Positions 24,972 through 35,436 of a DNA stretch of 64,000 nt are shown here, one piece after another. The DNA is from Micromonospora globispora (GTDB taxonomy: Bacteria; Actinomycetota; Actinomycetes; Mycobacteriales; Micromonosporaceae): contig NZ_QGGF01000387.1 in the NCBI RefSeq assembly GCF_003857015.1, positions 1 through 64,000 of the forward strand, given 5' to 3'. Position numbers and translations under genes: made by a program. Below the pieces are notes generated by a model, which did no database searches, was not told the origin of the DNA, and saw nothing but the letters and a program-made list of their open reading frames with translations. Each line of letters begins with the position of its first letter. The stretch's first letter is position 1.

Positions 24972-26451
24972 GGTTCACCTCGTCGCCCACCCCGGGCCGG
25001 TGCAGCGCTCGCTTCATCACCTTGCCCATGTCGTTGCGGGGCAGCCGATCCAAAAAGTGGAACTCGCGAGGACGCTTGTGCGGCGTCAACTGAAGCGCGA
25101 TGTACTCGGCAAGCTCGTCCGGTTCCGGCCGGCGTCCCTCGGCCGGCACGATCCAGGCCACGACCCGCTCGCCTAGGTCGGGATCTGGAGCACCCGTGAC
25201 CGCGGCCTCGACCACGCCGGGATGCTCGAGGAGCACATTCTCGATCTCGCCAGCTCCGATCTTGAAACCGCCGCTCTTGATGAGATCGGTGGCGCGCCGC
25301 CCGACGATGCGCAGGTAACCGTCGGCAGCCCTGGTCGCCAGGTCCCCGGTGTGAAACCAGCCGTCCCGCATCACCTCGGCCGTTGCGTCGGGGCGGTTGA
25401 AGTAACCCAGGAAGAGGTTTGGGCCACGCACCGCAATCTCCCCGATGGTCTCGTCGTCACTCACCACGATGCTCTGTCCGTCGTCGTCGACCAGCTTGAC
25501 CTGGACACCGTTCAATGGCAGCCCGACCGTACCGGCTCGGCGGTCCCCGTCGACGCGAACCGCACAGTTCATGATGGTCTCGGTCAAGCCGTATCGCTCG
25601 ACCACACGCTGACCAGTCGCTGTCGCTATGCGCTCGTGGTCGACCTCGGCCAATGCGGCTGATCCAGACACCAGGAGGCGGGCTCCGGCAAGCGCGTGGG
25701 CGATCGTCGAATCGCCCGTGGCCTCGTCGGCGAGTCGGTGATACATGGTGGGCACGGCGAACAGGACGTTCGCTGGGCCACGCAGCGCCTCGGCGACTGC
25801 GCACGCCGAGAACCGGCCAAGGTGATACACCATGCCGCCGCGCCGCAGCGGGCCGAGGACGCCGAGGATCAGGCCGTGCACGTGAAAGAGCGGCAAAGCG
25901 TGCGCCACCACGTCGTCCGCGGTCCACATCCAAGCCTGCGCCAGCGCGTCGAGGTTGCTGGCGATGGCACGCCGGGGCAGCACGACTCCCTTCGGCGGCC
26001 CGGTGGTTCCCGACGTGTAGACGATGACCGCAGGGGTTTCCGGCGACGGTTCGGCAATCGCCGTCACGGCCTCAGGACCGCCAGGGATCGACAAGTCAAT
26101 GATGGAATGAGGACGGTGCCGCACTGCCGCCGGGAGATCGTCGCGTGCCCCGTGCAGCACCAGGTCCGGGTCGGCGTCGGCCAGAATGTGCATGAGCTCT
26201 CGCTCGCCGCTGCGGGGGTTCAGCGGCACCACCGGGACGCCGGCGAGGAGCGCGCCCACGACCCCCACAACGGTCTCCATCGTGGGCGTCGCCCAGACCG
26301 CGACGCGCGCACGAGAGGAAAGCGAGACCGATACTGCCTGTGCGGCAGCCGCCAGCTCCCGGTAGGACAGCTCGCGGTCACCGACGCGCACGGCGGGGCG
26401 GTCGCTGGGCTCTGCCAAGCCTGGCAGCAGGTAAGGGGTAGCATCGGCCAT
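24964..26451 (-). CDS. Acyl-CoA ligase, MatB (malonyl-CoA synthetase)-like
   Basis: A 495-residue ANL-superfamily adenylating enzyme. The P-loop-like VIVYTSGTTGPPKGVV, the HALPLFHVHGLILG stretch characteristic of MatB-type ligases, VERYGLTET, DGWFHTGDLA and the C-terminal catalytic Lys region (PRNDMGKVMKR) are all present, so it should be active. MatB converts malonate (or methylmalonate) and ATP to the CoA thioester; the coupling with a carboxyltransferase fits malonate metabolism. GGAGG lies 8 bases upstream of the ATG. Substrate specificity is not proven by sequence. Confidence 0.8.
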   Translation of the reverse strand: MADATPYLLPGLAEPSDRPAVRVGDRELSYRELAAAAQAVSVSLSSRARVAVWATPTMETVVGVVGALLAGVPVVPLNPRSGERELMHILADADPDLVLHGARDDLPAAVRHRPHSIIDLSIPGGPEAVTAIAEPSPETPAVIVYTSGTTGPPKGVVLPRRAIASNLDALAQAWMWTADDVVAHALPLFHVHGLILGVLGPLRRGGMVYHLGRFSACAVAEALRGPANVLFAVPTMYHRLADEATGDSTIAHALAGARLLVSGSAALAEVDHERIATATGQRVVERYGLTETIMNCAVRVDGDRRAGTVGLPLNGVQVKLVDDDGQSIVVSDDETIGEIAVRGPNLFLGYFNRPDATAEVMRDGWFHTGDLATRAADGYLRIVGRRATDLIKSGGFKIGAGEIENVLLEHPGVVEAAVTGAPDPDLGERVVAWIVPAEGRRPEPDELAEYIALQLTPHKRPREFHFLDRLPRNDMGKVMKRALHRPGVGDEVNRG

Positions 26452-26536
26452 CGGGGGCACCTCCAGAATTGGACAGCAGAAAGTGGGCCGGCGGGCCGGC
26501 GCACACCGCCGCCGGACACCAGCAGTCAAGGCTTGG

Positions 26537-27325
26537 TCAGAGGCCGCGCTCAAGCGCCTCGATGACTTCGTTGAAGTGGATCCACCGCCTGGTCTCGGGC
26601 CCCATTCTCTGCGCGACGGCCTGCAGGGCCGCGGTGTGCCGAATCAGCTGGCGAGGGTATGTGGCGCTCATGATCAACCCGAGCGCGGCGACTGCGTAGT
26701 CCTCGCCTAGGAGAACCGGTACGGCAACCGAGCAGGGGCCGGCCTGCGGTTCCTGCATCATGATCGCGTAGCGGCGTTCGCGGACCTGCTCGAGCTCCCG
26801 CGCCAGCCGCTTCCTCTCCCGCCCAGTGAACCTGGCAGTGCCATCCACCTCACGCGCCAGATACGCCTCGCGCACGTGCTCCCCGTCGAATGCCAGAAGC
26901 GCCATGCCGACGGCGGTGAGGTGCAACGGCAACCGGTCACCGACCTTTCTGGCCCGAAGGGCCTGCTCGGGGCCGTAGAGCCGATCCCGGATGAGAGCCT
27001 GGTCCCCGTCCCGAATGGCGAAGTGACAGGCCTCGCCCGTCAGGCGGATCACCTCGACGAGGTGGGCACGGCCAGTGGCGCGCAGCTCTGGGCCGGCGTT
27101 CTCGCCGACCTTCCCGATGAGCCTGCCCACGCGGTAGCACCCCCGCCCGTCCCGCTTCAGTGCTCCTCCCTCGACGAGTTCTCCCACCAGTCGGTGCGCC
27201 GTCGGCATGGTGAGGCCGGCCACCTCGGCGATCCGGGTGAGCGTCAGGGTTGACTCGCTGCAGTCGAATGCACGCAGTATCGCGAGGACCTTGGAGGTCA
27301 CGGTCCTTGAGGCTTGCTCGCCCAT
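26537..27325 (-). CDS. IclR-family transcriptional regulator
   Basis: A 262-residue IclR protein with an N-terminal winged helix (RIAEVAGLTMPTAHRLVGELVEGGAL) and a C-terminal GAF-like effector domain (LTAVGMALLAF, SVAVPVLLGE). GGAGGG lies 5 bases before the ATG. It sits between the MatB-like gene and the tartronate semialdehyde reductase gene, with a truncated glycerate kinase abutting its 5' end. It is a good candidate for the protein that binds the two palindromes upstream of this operon at 37274-37345. Effector unknown. Confidence 0.87.
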   Translation of the reverse strand: MGEQASRTVTSKVLAILRAFDCSESTLTLTRIAEVAGLTMPTAHRLVGELVEGGALKRDGRGCYRVGRLIGKVGENAGPELRATGRAHLVEVIRLTGEACHFAIRDGDQALIRDRLYGPEQALRARKVGDRLPLHLTAVGMALLAFDGEHVREAYLAREVDGTARFTGRERKRLARELEQVRERRYAIMMQEPQAGPCSVAVPVLLGEDYAVAALGLIMSATYPRQLIRHTAALQAVAQRMGPETRRWIHFNEVIEALERGL

Positions 27326-27349
27326 TCGACCCTCCACCGCCGGTGCTTG

Positions 27350-27743
27350 GGAAAGAACTGTTTCCGCCGCCACGTGCGGAGCCCGGGACGGCGCTACGGA
27401 CCTCACCGGCTCCTCGACTCGAGGCCGCCATCCGCGCGAGTCGACCACCGGAGGGAGCGTGAACCAACAGAACCTCAGCGAGCTCGACGCCCGCCAGGTC
27501 TCCGTGGCGGGCGTATCTGGCGAGCCTGGGCTCACCGGTGGGTCCGCCGACTATCACCTCCACGGGGGTGAAGCTCACAGGGAGTGCGGCAGTCACGGCG
27601 CCTTCGCCGCCGTCTGCTACCGGCAGCTCCACGACGTCGCCCTCGAGATGCCCGCAGGCGATGCCGGCTGCCACAGCAGTGCAGGCCTCCGGCCCGGTGA
27701 GGTGTCCTTTGAACTTGTCGTACGCGACGGCCATGCGGGACAC
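27350..27743 (-). pseudogene. Truncated glycerate 2-kinase
   Basis: A good start (GTG 27743 or ATG 27734, preceded by GGGAGGAG) opens the typical N-terminus of GlxK/GarK glycerate kinases: VAYDKFKGHLTGPEA, then VADGGEGAVTAAL, and a weaker match as far as ASSRGAGEVRSA. Full-length enzymes are about 370-380 residues; here homology ends after roughly 125, close to the promoter of the IclR gene, and the rest of the frame is antisense-like sequence over that gene. The gene is cut off by a deletion or by insertion of the IclR segment. The step glycerate to phosphoglycerate must be supplied from elsewhere. Confidence 0.7.
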
Positions 27744-27754
27744 GTCTCCTCCCG

Positions 27755-28639
27755 TCAGTCCACCTCGCGCCCGGACATGCGCAGGGCACCCCGGAGCAGC
27801 GCGGAGTGGTCAAGGTCACCATCACCTACTGCCACAGCATGCGCCATCAACTGAGCCAGTTGCGCGCCGATCGGCAGGACCACACCCACCTGACGTGCGG
27901 CCGATATGACGATGCCAAGGTCCTTGTGATGCAGGTTGATCCGGAAGCCCGGCTGGAAGGACCGGCCCAGGACGTTGTGACACTTCTGTTCCAAGACCTT
28001 TGATCCGGCAAGTCCACCGCCCAGGACCTGCAGCGCAGCCTTGGTATCGACCCCGTTGGCCTCCAGGAAGACAACCGCCTCCGAGAGTGCCTGGAGGTGG
28101 GCAGCCACCATCAGCTGATTGGCCGCCTTCACCGTCTGGCCAGCGCCGCTGGGTCCGACGTGCACCACGGTCTTACCGACAAGGCCCAAAATGGGTTTGG
28201 CCGCCTCGAATTCGCGCCGCTCACCACCGACCATGATGGAGAGAGCGGCGTTGACGGCACCGACCTCGCCGCCGGACACCGGGGCGTCGAGCATCCGGAA
28301 ACCGTCCGCTGCGGCCCGGGCAGCCAGACTTCGCGCCACGTCGGGACGGATGGTGGAGAAGTCGATGATGAGCGCGCCGGTTTTGGCATGGGCGAGCACT
28401 CCGCCATCACCGGCGAGCACCTTCTCGACGTCGGGTGAGTCCGGGACCATCACGGCGATGACGTCGGCATCCCGAACCGCCTCCGCGACAGACCCGGCTG
28501 CGTGGCCACCGGCGGCGACCAGCGGAGCCGACTTTCCTGGGCTGCGGTTGAACCCGTGGACCCGGTGCCCGGCCCTGGCCAGGTGCACGGCCATGGGGCT
28601 GCCCATGACACCGAGTCCGATGAAGGCGATGGTGGTCAT
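27755..28639 (-). CDS. Tartronate semialdehyde (2-hydroxy-3-oxopropionate) reductase
   Basis: A 294-residue beta-hydroxyacid dehydrogenase. It has the NAD(P)-binding FIGLGVMGSPMAVHL start, the substrate motif DAPVSGGEVGAV and the catalytic-Lys block GQTVKAANQLMVAA, ending with HHKDLGI. The GlxR/GarR subgroup reduces tartronate semialdehyde to D-glycerate; neighbouring hydroxypyruvate isomerase and the glycerate kinase relic support that assignment over 3-hydroxyisobutyrate dehydrogenase. It overlaps the isomerase stop by 4 bases. Confidence 0.85.
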   Translation of the reverse strand: MTTIAFIGLGVMGSPMAVHLARAGHRVHGFNRSPGKSAPLVAAGGHAAGSVAEAVRDADVIAVMVPDSPDVEKVLAGDGGVLAHAKTGALIIDFSTIRPDVARSLAARAAADGFRMLDAPVSGGEVGAVNAALSIMVGGERREFEAAKPILGLVGKTVVHVGPSGAGQTVKAANQLMVAAHLQALSEAVVFLEANGVDTKAALQVLGGGLAGSKVLEQKCHNVLGRSFQPGFRINLHHKDLGIVISAARQVGVVLPIGAQLAQLMAHAVAVGDGDLDHSALLRGALRMSGREVD

Positions 28640-29502
28640 ATCGTCCTTTCGGTGAGTCCTGCTGTCCTGGTCCCTCCGGCCCAGCGTCGGGAACGCCGTT
28701 CACGGGGTAGCCAGTCGAGGCTCGCGAGGGTGGTTGTCTGGGGCTTGTACTCGAGGCCGACCCAGCCCGAGTAGCCGGCCTGCTCGAGGGCGTGCAGCTG
28801 GTGCTCGAGGGGTAGGTCCCCCGATCCGGGCTCGTGCCGCCCCGGAGCATCGGCGATCTGCACGTGGCCGATCCGGCTGGCGTGAGTGGCGATCACGGCG
28901 CCCACATCGTCGCCGTTGACCGCCATGTGGTAAAGGTCCGCTAGGACGGCAAGGTTGTCGACGCTTGCCTCCGCATGGACGCGGTCGATGACCGCGAGTG
29001 CGTCTGCGGCGGTGCGGAGGGGGTATGCGTCCGACCCGCTGATCGGCTCGACCAGAACCGTACCGCCCAGCTTCTCGACCGCCCGAGCGGCGAGGACGAG
29101 GTTGGCGACGGCGACATCGTCCTGCTCCTCGCCTTCCACTCCGGCCACTCGGTTGCCGTAGAGAGCGTTCAAGGAGCGACACCCGAGCTGCTCCGCGATC
29201 GCAACCGCGATGTCGACGCTGTCGACGAACTCCTGGGCGCGAGCCGGCCAGGAGACCAGTCCACGTTCACCAGCGGGCATGTCACCGGCCGCGAAGTTGA
29301 GGCCTACCAGCTTGACTCCCGCATCGGCCACCGACCTGACGAAGAGGTCCACCTCGGAGTCCCGGGGTACCGACTGGGCGAACGGCCACCAGAACTCCAC
29401 GGCGTCGAAGCCAGCCTGTTTGACGGCTGCCGGGCGCTGGAGGACCGGAAGCTCAGTGAACAGGATCGACGCGTTCACGTCGTAGGGGAGGGAGTGCGTC
29501 AT
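28636..29502 (-). CDS. hyi: Hydroxypyruvate isomerase
   Basis: A 288-residue xylose-isomerase-like TIM barrel close to Hyi/OtnI proteins: NASILFTELP, EFWWPF, CRSLNALYGNR, VEPISGSDAYPL, LADLYHMAVNGDD, HVQIADAPGRHEPGSG and GLEYKP. It interconverts hydroxypyruvate and tartronate semialdehyde, feeding the adjacent reductase. ATG 29502 has GGAGG 5 bases upstream; an in-frame TTG at 29514 is less likely. Together with the reductase it places a three-carbon hydroxy-acid route in this operon. Confidence 0.83.
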   Translation of the reverse strand: MTHSLPYDVNASILFTELPVLQRPAAVKQAGFDAVEFWWPFAQSVPRDSEVDLFVRSVADAGVKLVGLNFAAGDMPAGERGLVSWPARAQEFVDSVDIAVAIAEQLGCRSLNALYGNRVAGVEGEEQDDVAVANLVLAARAVEKLGGTVLVEPISGSDAYPLRTAADALAVIDRVHAEASVDNLAVLADLYHMAVNGDDVGAVIATHASRIGHVQIADAPGRHEPGSGDLPLEHQLHALEQAGYSGWVGLEYKPQTTTLASLDWLPRERRSRRWAGGTRTAGLTERTI

Positions 29503-29561
29503 CTGTGCCTCCAATCAGGCGGTCGATCGGTACCACGAGCGCGGCCTGGGCATTCCCAGAG

Positions 29562-29813
29562 TCACGAGGGGTGGACCACGACGTCCGCGACCGCCACGCC
29601 ACGGGAGCGGAGGCCCTCCTTGACGAAGTCACGCAGGGTATCCGGCGTGATGAGGCAGGTTTCGCACTCGGCGTTGCGGCCGGTGTCGTAGTCCAGCTGA
29701 AGTCGGGCGGCTGCTTCCTCGTAGCCGAGCACGCTGACCTTGCCGCCGTCACGGGCGACCAGCTCGTTCATGGCCCCGACCACCTCGTTGATCTCGGCCT
29801 CGTGTTCAGACAT
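29562..29813 (-). CDS. NifU-like miniprotein with CxxC
   Basis: An 83-residue protein. The N-terminal half carries ELVARDGGKVSVLGY, resembling the xxDGGxVxLV segment of NifU C-terminal domains, and the second half has CETC (Cys50, Cys53) followed by TLRDFVKEGLRSRGV, as in the NifU CxxC-x(n)-TLK-x-GIE pattern. Such domains carry Fe-S clusters or act as thiol proteins. It lies between the transporter ATPase gene (19-base gap) and hydroxypyruvate isomerase. A redox or cluster-delivery partner for the CGSC protein of the same operon is a plausible role, not shown. Confidence 0.6.
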   Translation of the reverse strand: MSEHEAEINEVVGAMNELVARDGGKVSVLGYEEAAARLQLDYDTGRNAECETCLITPDTLRDFVKEGLRSRGVAVADVVVHPS

Positions 29814-29832
29814 GTGGCTTCTCCTCCTGTGG

Positions 29833-30853
<1,021 letters not shown>

Positions 30854-30861
<8 letters not shown>

Positions 30862-31909
30862 GACGTTGGTACTCCCCTTCCCCTACGTGCAGAAGCTTTT
30901 CGGTCCGGTGGCAGCTACTGGCGCGGCCGGATCCCAGAGATTTCAACTCGGGGCGCTCGGCTGTGCAGCGGTCGATCGCCCAGGCGCACCTGGGCGCGAA
31001 GGAGCAGCCGGGCGCCGGTTGCATCAGGTCGGGGGGAGACCCGGGGATGGGTGCCAGTCGCCCCGCCTTGTGTCGAGCCTGGGGTATCGATCCGATGAGT
31101 CCGCGCGTGTAGGGGTGTGCAGACTGGGCAAAGATCTCCTCGACGGTGCCCGTCTCACACTCCCGTCCGGCGTACATGACCAGGAGCCGGTCGGCCCACT
31201 CGGAGACCAGCCCGAGGTCATGGGTGATCAGCACGATGCCCATGCCGGTCTCGCCCTGCATCTCCTGTAGCAGTGCCATGATCTGCGCCTGGATGGTCAC
31301 GTCCAGGGCGGTCGTGGGTTCGTCGGCAATGAGCACGTCGGGCTCGAGGGCCATGGCCATGGCTATGCTCACCCGCTGGCGCATCCCGCCCGAGAACTCG
31401 TGCGGATAGTCCTTGAGCCTGGACCTCGCGGCGGGGATGCCGACCCGGTCCAGCAACTCGGCCGCCTTGATGAGTGAGTCCCGGTGCGACATACCGCGGT
31501 GGATCCGGAACGGCTCGGCGATCTGCCAGCCGACGGAGAACACCGGATTCAAAGAGGCGTTCTGGGCGATCAGGGCTATGTCCTCGCCACGGATTCGCCG
31601 CCGCTCCGACTCCGACATCAGCAGGAGATCCTGCCCGTTGAGCAGTACCTCTCCCCCAGCCACCCGAGCCGGCGGAGTCGTGAGGATCCCCAGGACCGCC
31701 TGGGCCGCCACCGTCTTGCCGGATCCGCTCTCCCCCACGATGGCAAGGGTCTCGCCCCTGTGGAGTTGATAGCTGAGTCCGGACACCGCGGTCACCACGC
31801 CGCGCCTGAGGTGGAACTCCACCAGGAGGTCACGGACCTCGAGCAACGCTGCGGAGACCTGCAGGGCGTCGTCGTCCTGGGTGATGAGGCTGGTCACTGC
31901 CTTGCTCAT
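30854..31909 (-). CDS. Dipeptide-type ABC transporter ATPase (DppD/OppD)
   Basis: A 351-residue ATPase with Walker [11 protein letters not shown]-loop [12 protein letters not shown], signature [14 protein letters not shown], Walker B VLIADEP and the C-terminal cysteine-containing block GCSFAPRC. Its family normally works as a heterodimer with the DppF partner encoded next. Starts at ATG 31909, 20 bases after the upstream permease. Confidence 0.9.
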
Positions 31910-31929
31910 GACGTCCCTTTCTGAGCCGT

Positions 31930-32889
31930 TCACTCGGACTCGGCAGCCTTGCGGACCAGTTCCGCCAGCACATTGGTCGCTATCGCCGTCAGGGTGATCG
32001 CGAGGCCAGGCAGCAGAGCAATCCACCAGGCGTGCTGCAGGTAGTTGCGGCCCTCCGCGATCAGACCACCCCAGGTGACGTCCGGCTCATGCACCCCGAG
32101 TCCGAGGAAGCTGAGCGCAGACTCCGCGAGCATCACCAGCGCGAACTCCAGCGTGGCCAGTGCGACCAGCGGGTTGGCGATTACCGGCAGGATCTGGGTG
32201 CACACAATGCGGAGGGACCCTGCTCCGAACGCACGCGAGGCGCGGATGAAGACCCGCTCCCTGACGGCCAGGGTTTCGGCACGTGCCACCCGGGTGTACA
32301 TGGCGATTCGGGCGAGGGCCAGGACCAGGATGAGGGAGCCGAGACCGGCACCGAGGGTGTAGAGCACGATGAGCGCCAACAGCAGTGACGGGAAGGCCAG
32401 CATCACGTCGGCGATCCGCATCGCGACCTTGTCCAGACGTCCCCGGGCATAGCCGACAACTGTGCCGATGAGGGCACCGACCACGGCCGCCGCAATGACT
32501 GCCCCGATGGAGATCAGCAAGGTGGTGCGTGCGGCGACGGTCAGCTGGGCGAGGAAGCTGCGTCCCAGCGCGTCACTGCCGAGGACGTACTCCCAGCCGT
32601 ACTGAGTGCTGAGCGGAGGCACGAACCGCAGGTGCAGGTTCGTGTTACGAGCGGAGTCTGCGAGCACGAAGGACCCGACGACCGTGGTCAGCAACAAGAG
32701 CACCAGGTAGGTCGTCGCCGCGATGCCGAGCACATCTCGACGCAGAAGGTGCCCAACCTTGCGCCACAGTCCGTCAGCGGCTCTGAGTGGCTCCGGGCCT
32801 GATCGGGCTGCCGCCCTCAGGCTGAGCCTGGGAGCCTCTTCGGCCGAGTCATTCTCGACGTTTTCTTGGTCGTTGTTCAATAGCGTCAT
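31930..32889 (-). CDS. Dipeptide-type ABC transporter permease (DppC)
   Basis: A 319-residue permease with an extended cytoplasmic N-terminus (~55 residues), an N-terminal transmembrane helix, the GSDALGRSFLAQL periplasmic block of DppC proteins, and five further membrane segments with the EAA-type loop around ASRAFGAGSLRIV. It overlaps the DppB gene stop by 4 bases. Together the two permeases form the channel. Confidence 0.9.
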   Translation of the reverse strand: MTLLNNDQENVENDSAEEAPRLSLRAAARSGPEPLRAADGLWRKVGHLLRRDVLGIAATTYLVLLLLTTVVGSFVLADSARNTNLHLRFVPPLSTQYGWEYVLGSDALGRSFLAQLTVAARTTLLISIGAVIAAAVVGALIGTVVGYARGRLDKVAMRIADVMLAFPSLLLALIVLYTLGAGLGSLILVLALARIAMYTRVARAETLAVRERVFIRASRAFGAGSLRIVCTQILPVIANPLVALATLEFALVMLAESALSFLGLGVHEPDVTWGGLIAEGRNYLQHAWWIALLPGLAITLTAIATNVLAELVRKAAESE

Positions 32890-33806
32890 TCGCCTAACCC
32901 AATCTGTGGGTTGAGCCAGGAGTAGGCGATATCAATCAGGAAGTTGAGCACGATGATGGCGGCACCGGTAATGAGGACCACAGCCTGGATGACGGCGAAA
33001 TCCCTGCCCTTGATCGCAGTGACCATGAGATTACCGATACCGGGCCATCCGAACACGGTCTCCACCACCAGAGCACCGTTGACCACCTGGGCCGCCAGGA
33101 TTCCGGCGACCGTCAGGATCGGGATTGCCGCGTTACGGAGGGCGTGCTTGTAGATGACGGCGCCCGGGCCCACGCCCTTGCTCTTCGCCACCCGCACGTA
33201 GTCGGAGTCCAACGCATCGAGCATTGACGCCCTGACAACCTGTGTGAGGATCCCGAACGGCCGCAAGGCCAGAGTCAGGAGCGGTAACACCCAGAACTGC
33301 CAACCACCCATCCCAGAGGTGGGCAGGAGATTCCAGTAGACGGCGAACACGGCGACGCCCATCAGGGCGATCCAGAAGTCGGGGACACTGAGCGCTGCCA
33401 TCGACCCGAGCCGCGTGGCGGCGTCACCGTATGAGCCGCGACGGGCCGCACTGGCGGCGCCGACGACGATTGCCAAGGTGACAGCGATGAGCATCGTGAC
33501 TGAGGCCAGCTGCAGGGTCGCCGGGAACCGCTGCAGCACCACCGTAACCGCCGGGTCGCCGTAGAGCAGGGATTCGCCGAAGTCAAGGCGGAAGACTCCG
33601 GCGAGAAAGTGGACGAGCTGAATGTAGAGCGGCTTGTCGAACCCGTTCTCCGCATTGAAGGCGGCCACCATCTGCGGGGACGCGTCCTCGGGCAGATATA
33701 GGTGCGCTGGGCTACCCGTCAGCCGGGCCAGGACGAAGACGAGGAGGACCAGACCGAGCAGGCTGAGAATGCCCTGTCGTAATCTCTGGAGGATGAAGCG
33801 TGCCAC
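32886..33806 (-). CDS. Dipeptide-type ABC transporter permease (DppB)
   Basis: A 306-residue permease. One N-terminal helix is followed by an extracytoplasmic loop containing LDFGESLLYGDPAV, typical of DppB, and five more helices with the EAA-type loop DSDYVRVAKSKGVGPGAVIYKHAL. GTG 33806 is preferred because GGGAGG lies 9 bases upstream; a longer in-frame start at 33845 adds a basic tail with no family counterpart. Confidence 0.88.
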   Translation of the reverse strand: MARFILQRLRQGILSLLGLVLLVFVLARLTGSPAHLYLPEDASPQMVAAFNAENGFDKPLYIQLVHFLAGVFRLDFGESLLYGDPAVTVVLQRFPATLQLASVTMLIAVTLAIVVGAASAARRGSYGDAATRLGSMAALSVPDFWIALMGVAVFAVYWNLLPTSGMGGWQFWVLPLLTLALRPFGILTQVVRASMLDALDSDYVRVAKSKGVGPGAVIYKHALRNAAIPILTVAGILAAQVVNGALVVETVFGWPGIGNLMVTAIKGRDFAVIQAVVLITGAAIIVLNFLIDIAYSWLNPQIGLGE

Positions 33807-33864
33807 GCTGCCGTGCCTCCCGGGGAGTCGGCGGACGCCCGGCACCGGGCGCCCGCTGGGGTGG

Positions 33865-35436
33865 TTACTTCGCGCTCACCTCGGAGATGTCGAGGCGCTC
33901 GCTGCTGGCGAGGTTGGGCGTGTAGGAGACCCGGTCGTTAGTGATGATCATCGTGTCGGCCATGTGCGCGACAGGGACCAGCGCGACGAGCTTGTCGTGC
34001 TCATAGCGGAACGCCTGGGCCAAGAGGTCGGCACGGTGGTCACCGGCCGTCTCGGCAGCCTGCTTGAGCAGCGCGTCGAGCTGGTCGTCACACACGGGGC
34101 TCTGCGGTGCCTTGCATCCGAGCTTGCCCCGAAGGCTCACCAAAGCGTCACCGAGGGAGTTGCCGTGAGCATTCAGCACCACTGCCGGCCCGAACTTCGG
34201 GTCGTTGGCTGACCCGAGCCGGTTGCGCATGGACTCGGTCTCGAGGAGTTGGGTGGTGGCGTTGAAACCGACCTCCTTGAGCATCGCCACGATCGTGTCT
34301 GGCACCTCCGAACCGTTCGAGCCGCGCATGCCCGCCCAGCCGACCACCTTGAACGGAGCCCCGACGTTGACGCCGTCCCGACGCGCTTCGTCGAGCAGCG
34401 CCTTTGCCTGCGCCGGGTCGTAGGGGTAGGTCACGTCGTCGGGGTAGCCGACGGTTGTCGGCACGACAATGGCGTTCGCCGGCTCACCGAGGCCGCCATA
34501 GACGTTCTTGACGAAGGTCGCCCTGTCGATGGCGAGACTCAGTGCCCGGCGGACCCGGATGTCGTTGAACGGTGGCAGGTTGACATCGATCCGGAAGTAG
34601 ATCGTCTCTCCCACCGTGAAGTTGACCGCGCCCTTCGCCTTGGCGTCCTGGTTCGCGATCATGGTGGCGATGTCGACCTCACCCGCGGCCGACATGGCCG
34701 AGCGGACCGAGCTCTCGACCCGTATGGGGTAGGTGACCTGACGGAACTGTGGCGCCTTGCCCCAGTACTTCTCGAAACGCTCGACCTTGACCTCGGCCCC
34801 GGGTTGATAGCTGACGAACTTGTAGGGCCCGGTGCCGATGGGCTTTTGGGTCTTCTTGCCCTGGTCGCCGTCAGCGAGGCCGATCATCACGAAGGCGAGC
34901 CGCTGCGGGAGGATCATGTCCGGGCTGGCGGTGGTGATGTTGACGGTGTCGTCGTCGACCGCGACAGCTTCCTTGACGTTGTCGTCGAGAACGGAGCCGT
35001 AGAGCCAACAGCCGAGCTTCGGGTCGAGGATCCGGTTGACCCAGTCGGCCACGGCCTTGGCGTTCAGGGGGGCCCCGTTGTGGAAGGTCACGCCCTGCCG
35101 CAGCTCGAACTGCCAGGTGTTGGGGTCCACCTGCTTCCAGGACGTGGCGAGCTTGGGCTCGAGCTCGGTCGTCTTGAAGTTCACGTCCACCAACGGCTCG
35201 CCGATGTTCTCGGTCATGAACATGCCGTTCCGTGCCGAGCTGGCATCACAGAGGTCCATGCTCATCGGCTCGTAGCCGAGCGCGACTCGCAGGCTGGTCA
35301 TCTCGCCGCTCGTGCTCGCCGAGGTGCCACCGGCGCATCCGACCATGGCGAGGACGCAGCCGACAGCCACGGTGACCGGCACGAGTCCGGCCTTTGGGTG
35401 CTTCTGCCGCAGTCGGTTGACGGAGAGAGTTCTCAT
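33865..35436 (-). CDS. Dipeptide-type ABC substrate-binding lipoprotein
   Basis: A 523-residue family 5 extracellular binding protein. Signal peptide with lipobox MVGC near residue 34; SWKQVDPNTWQFELRQGVTFHNG is the family 5 signature, followed by GTGPYKFVSYQPG and RRALSLAIDRATFVKNV. It would capture the operon's substrate outside the membrane. The family binds peptides, glycosides, nickel complexes and other solutes, so the ligand cannot be named. ATG overlaps the stop of the CGSC protein gene by 4 bases. Confidence 0.9.
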   Translation of the reverse strand: MRTLSVNRLRQKHPKAGLVPVTVAVGCVLAMVGCAGGTSASTSGEMTSLRVALGYEPMSMDLCDASSARNGMFMTENIGEPLVDVNFKTTELEPKLATSWKQVDPNTWQFELRQGVTFHNGAPLNAKAVADWVNRILDPKLGCWLYGSVLDDNVKEAVAVDDDTVNITTASPDMILPQRLAFVMIGLADGDQGKKTQKPIGTGPYKFVSYQPGAEVKVERFEKYWGKAPQFRQVTYPIRVESSVRSAMSAAGEVDIATMIANQDAKAKGAVNFTVGETIYFRIDVNLPPFNDIRVRRALSLAIDRATFVKNVYGGLGEPANAIVVPTTVGYPDDVTYPYDPAQAKALLDEARRDGVNVGAPFKVVGWAGMRGSNGSEVPDTIVAMLKEVGFNATTQLLETESMRNRLGSANDPKFGPAVVLNAHGNSLGDALVSLRGKLGCKAPQSPVCDDQLDALLKQAAETAGDHRADLLAQAFRYEHDKLVALVPVAHMADTMIITNDRVSYTPNLASSERLDISEVSAK

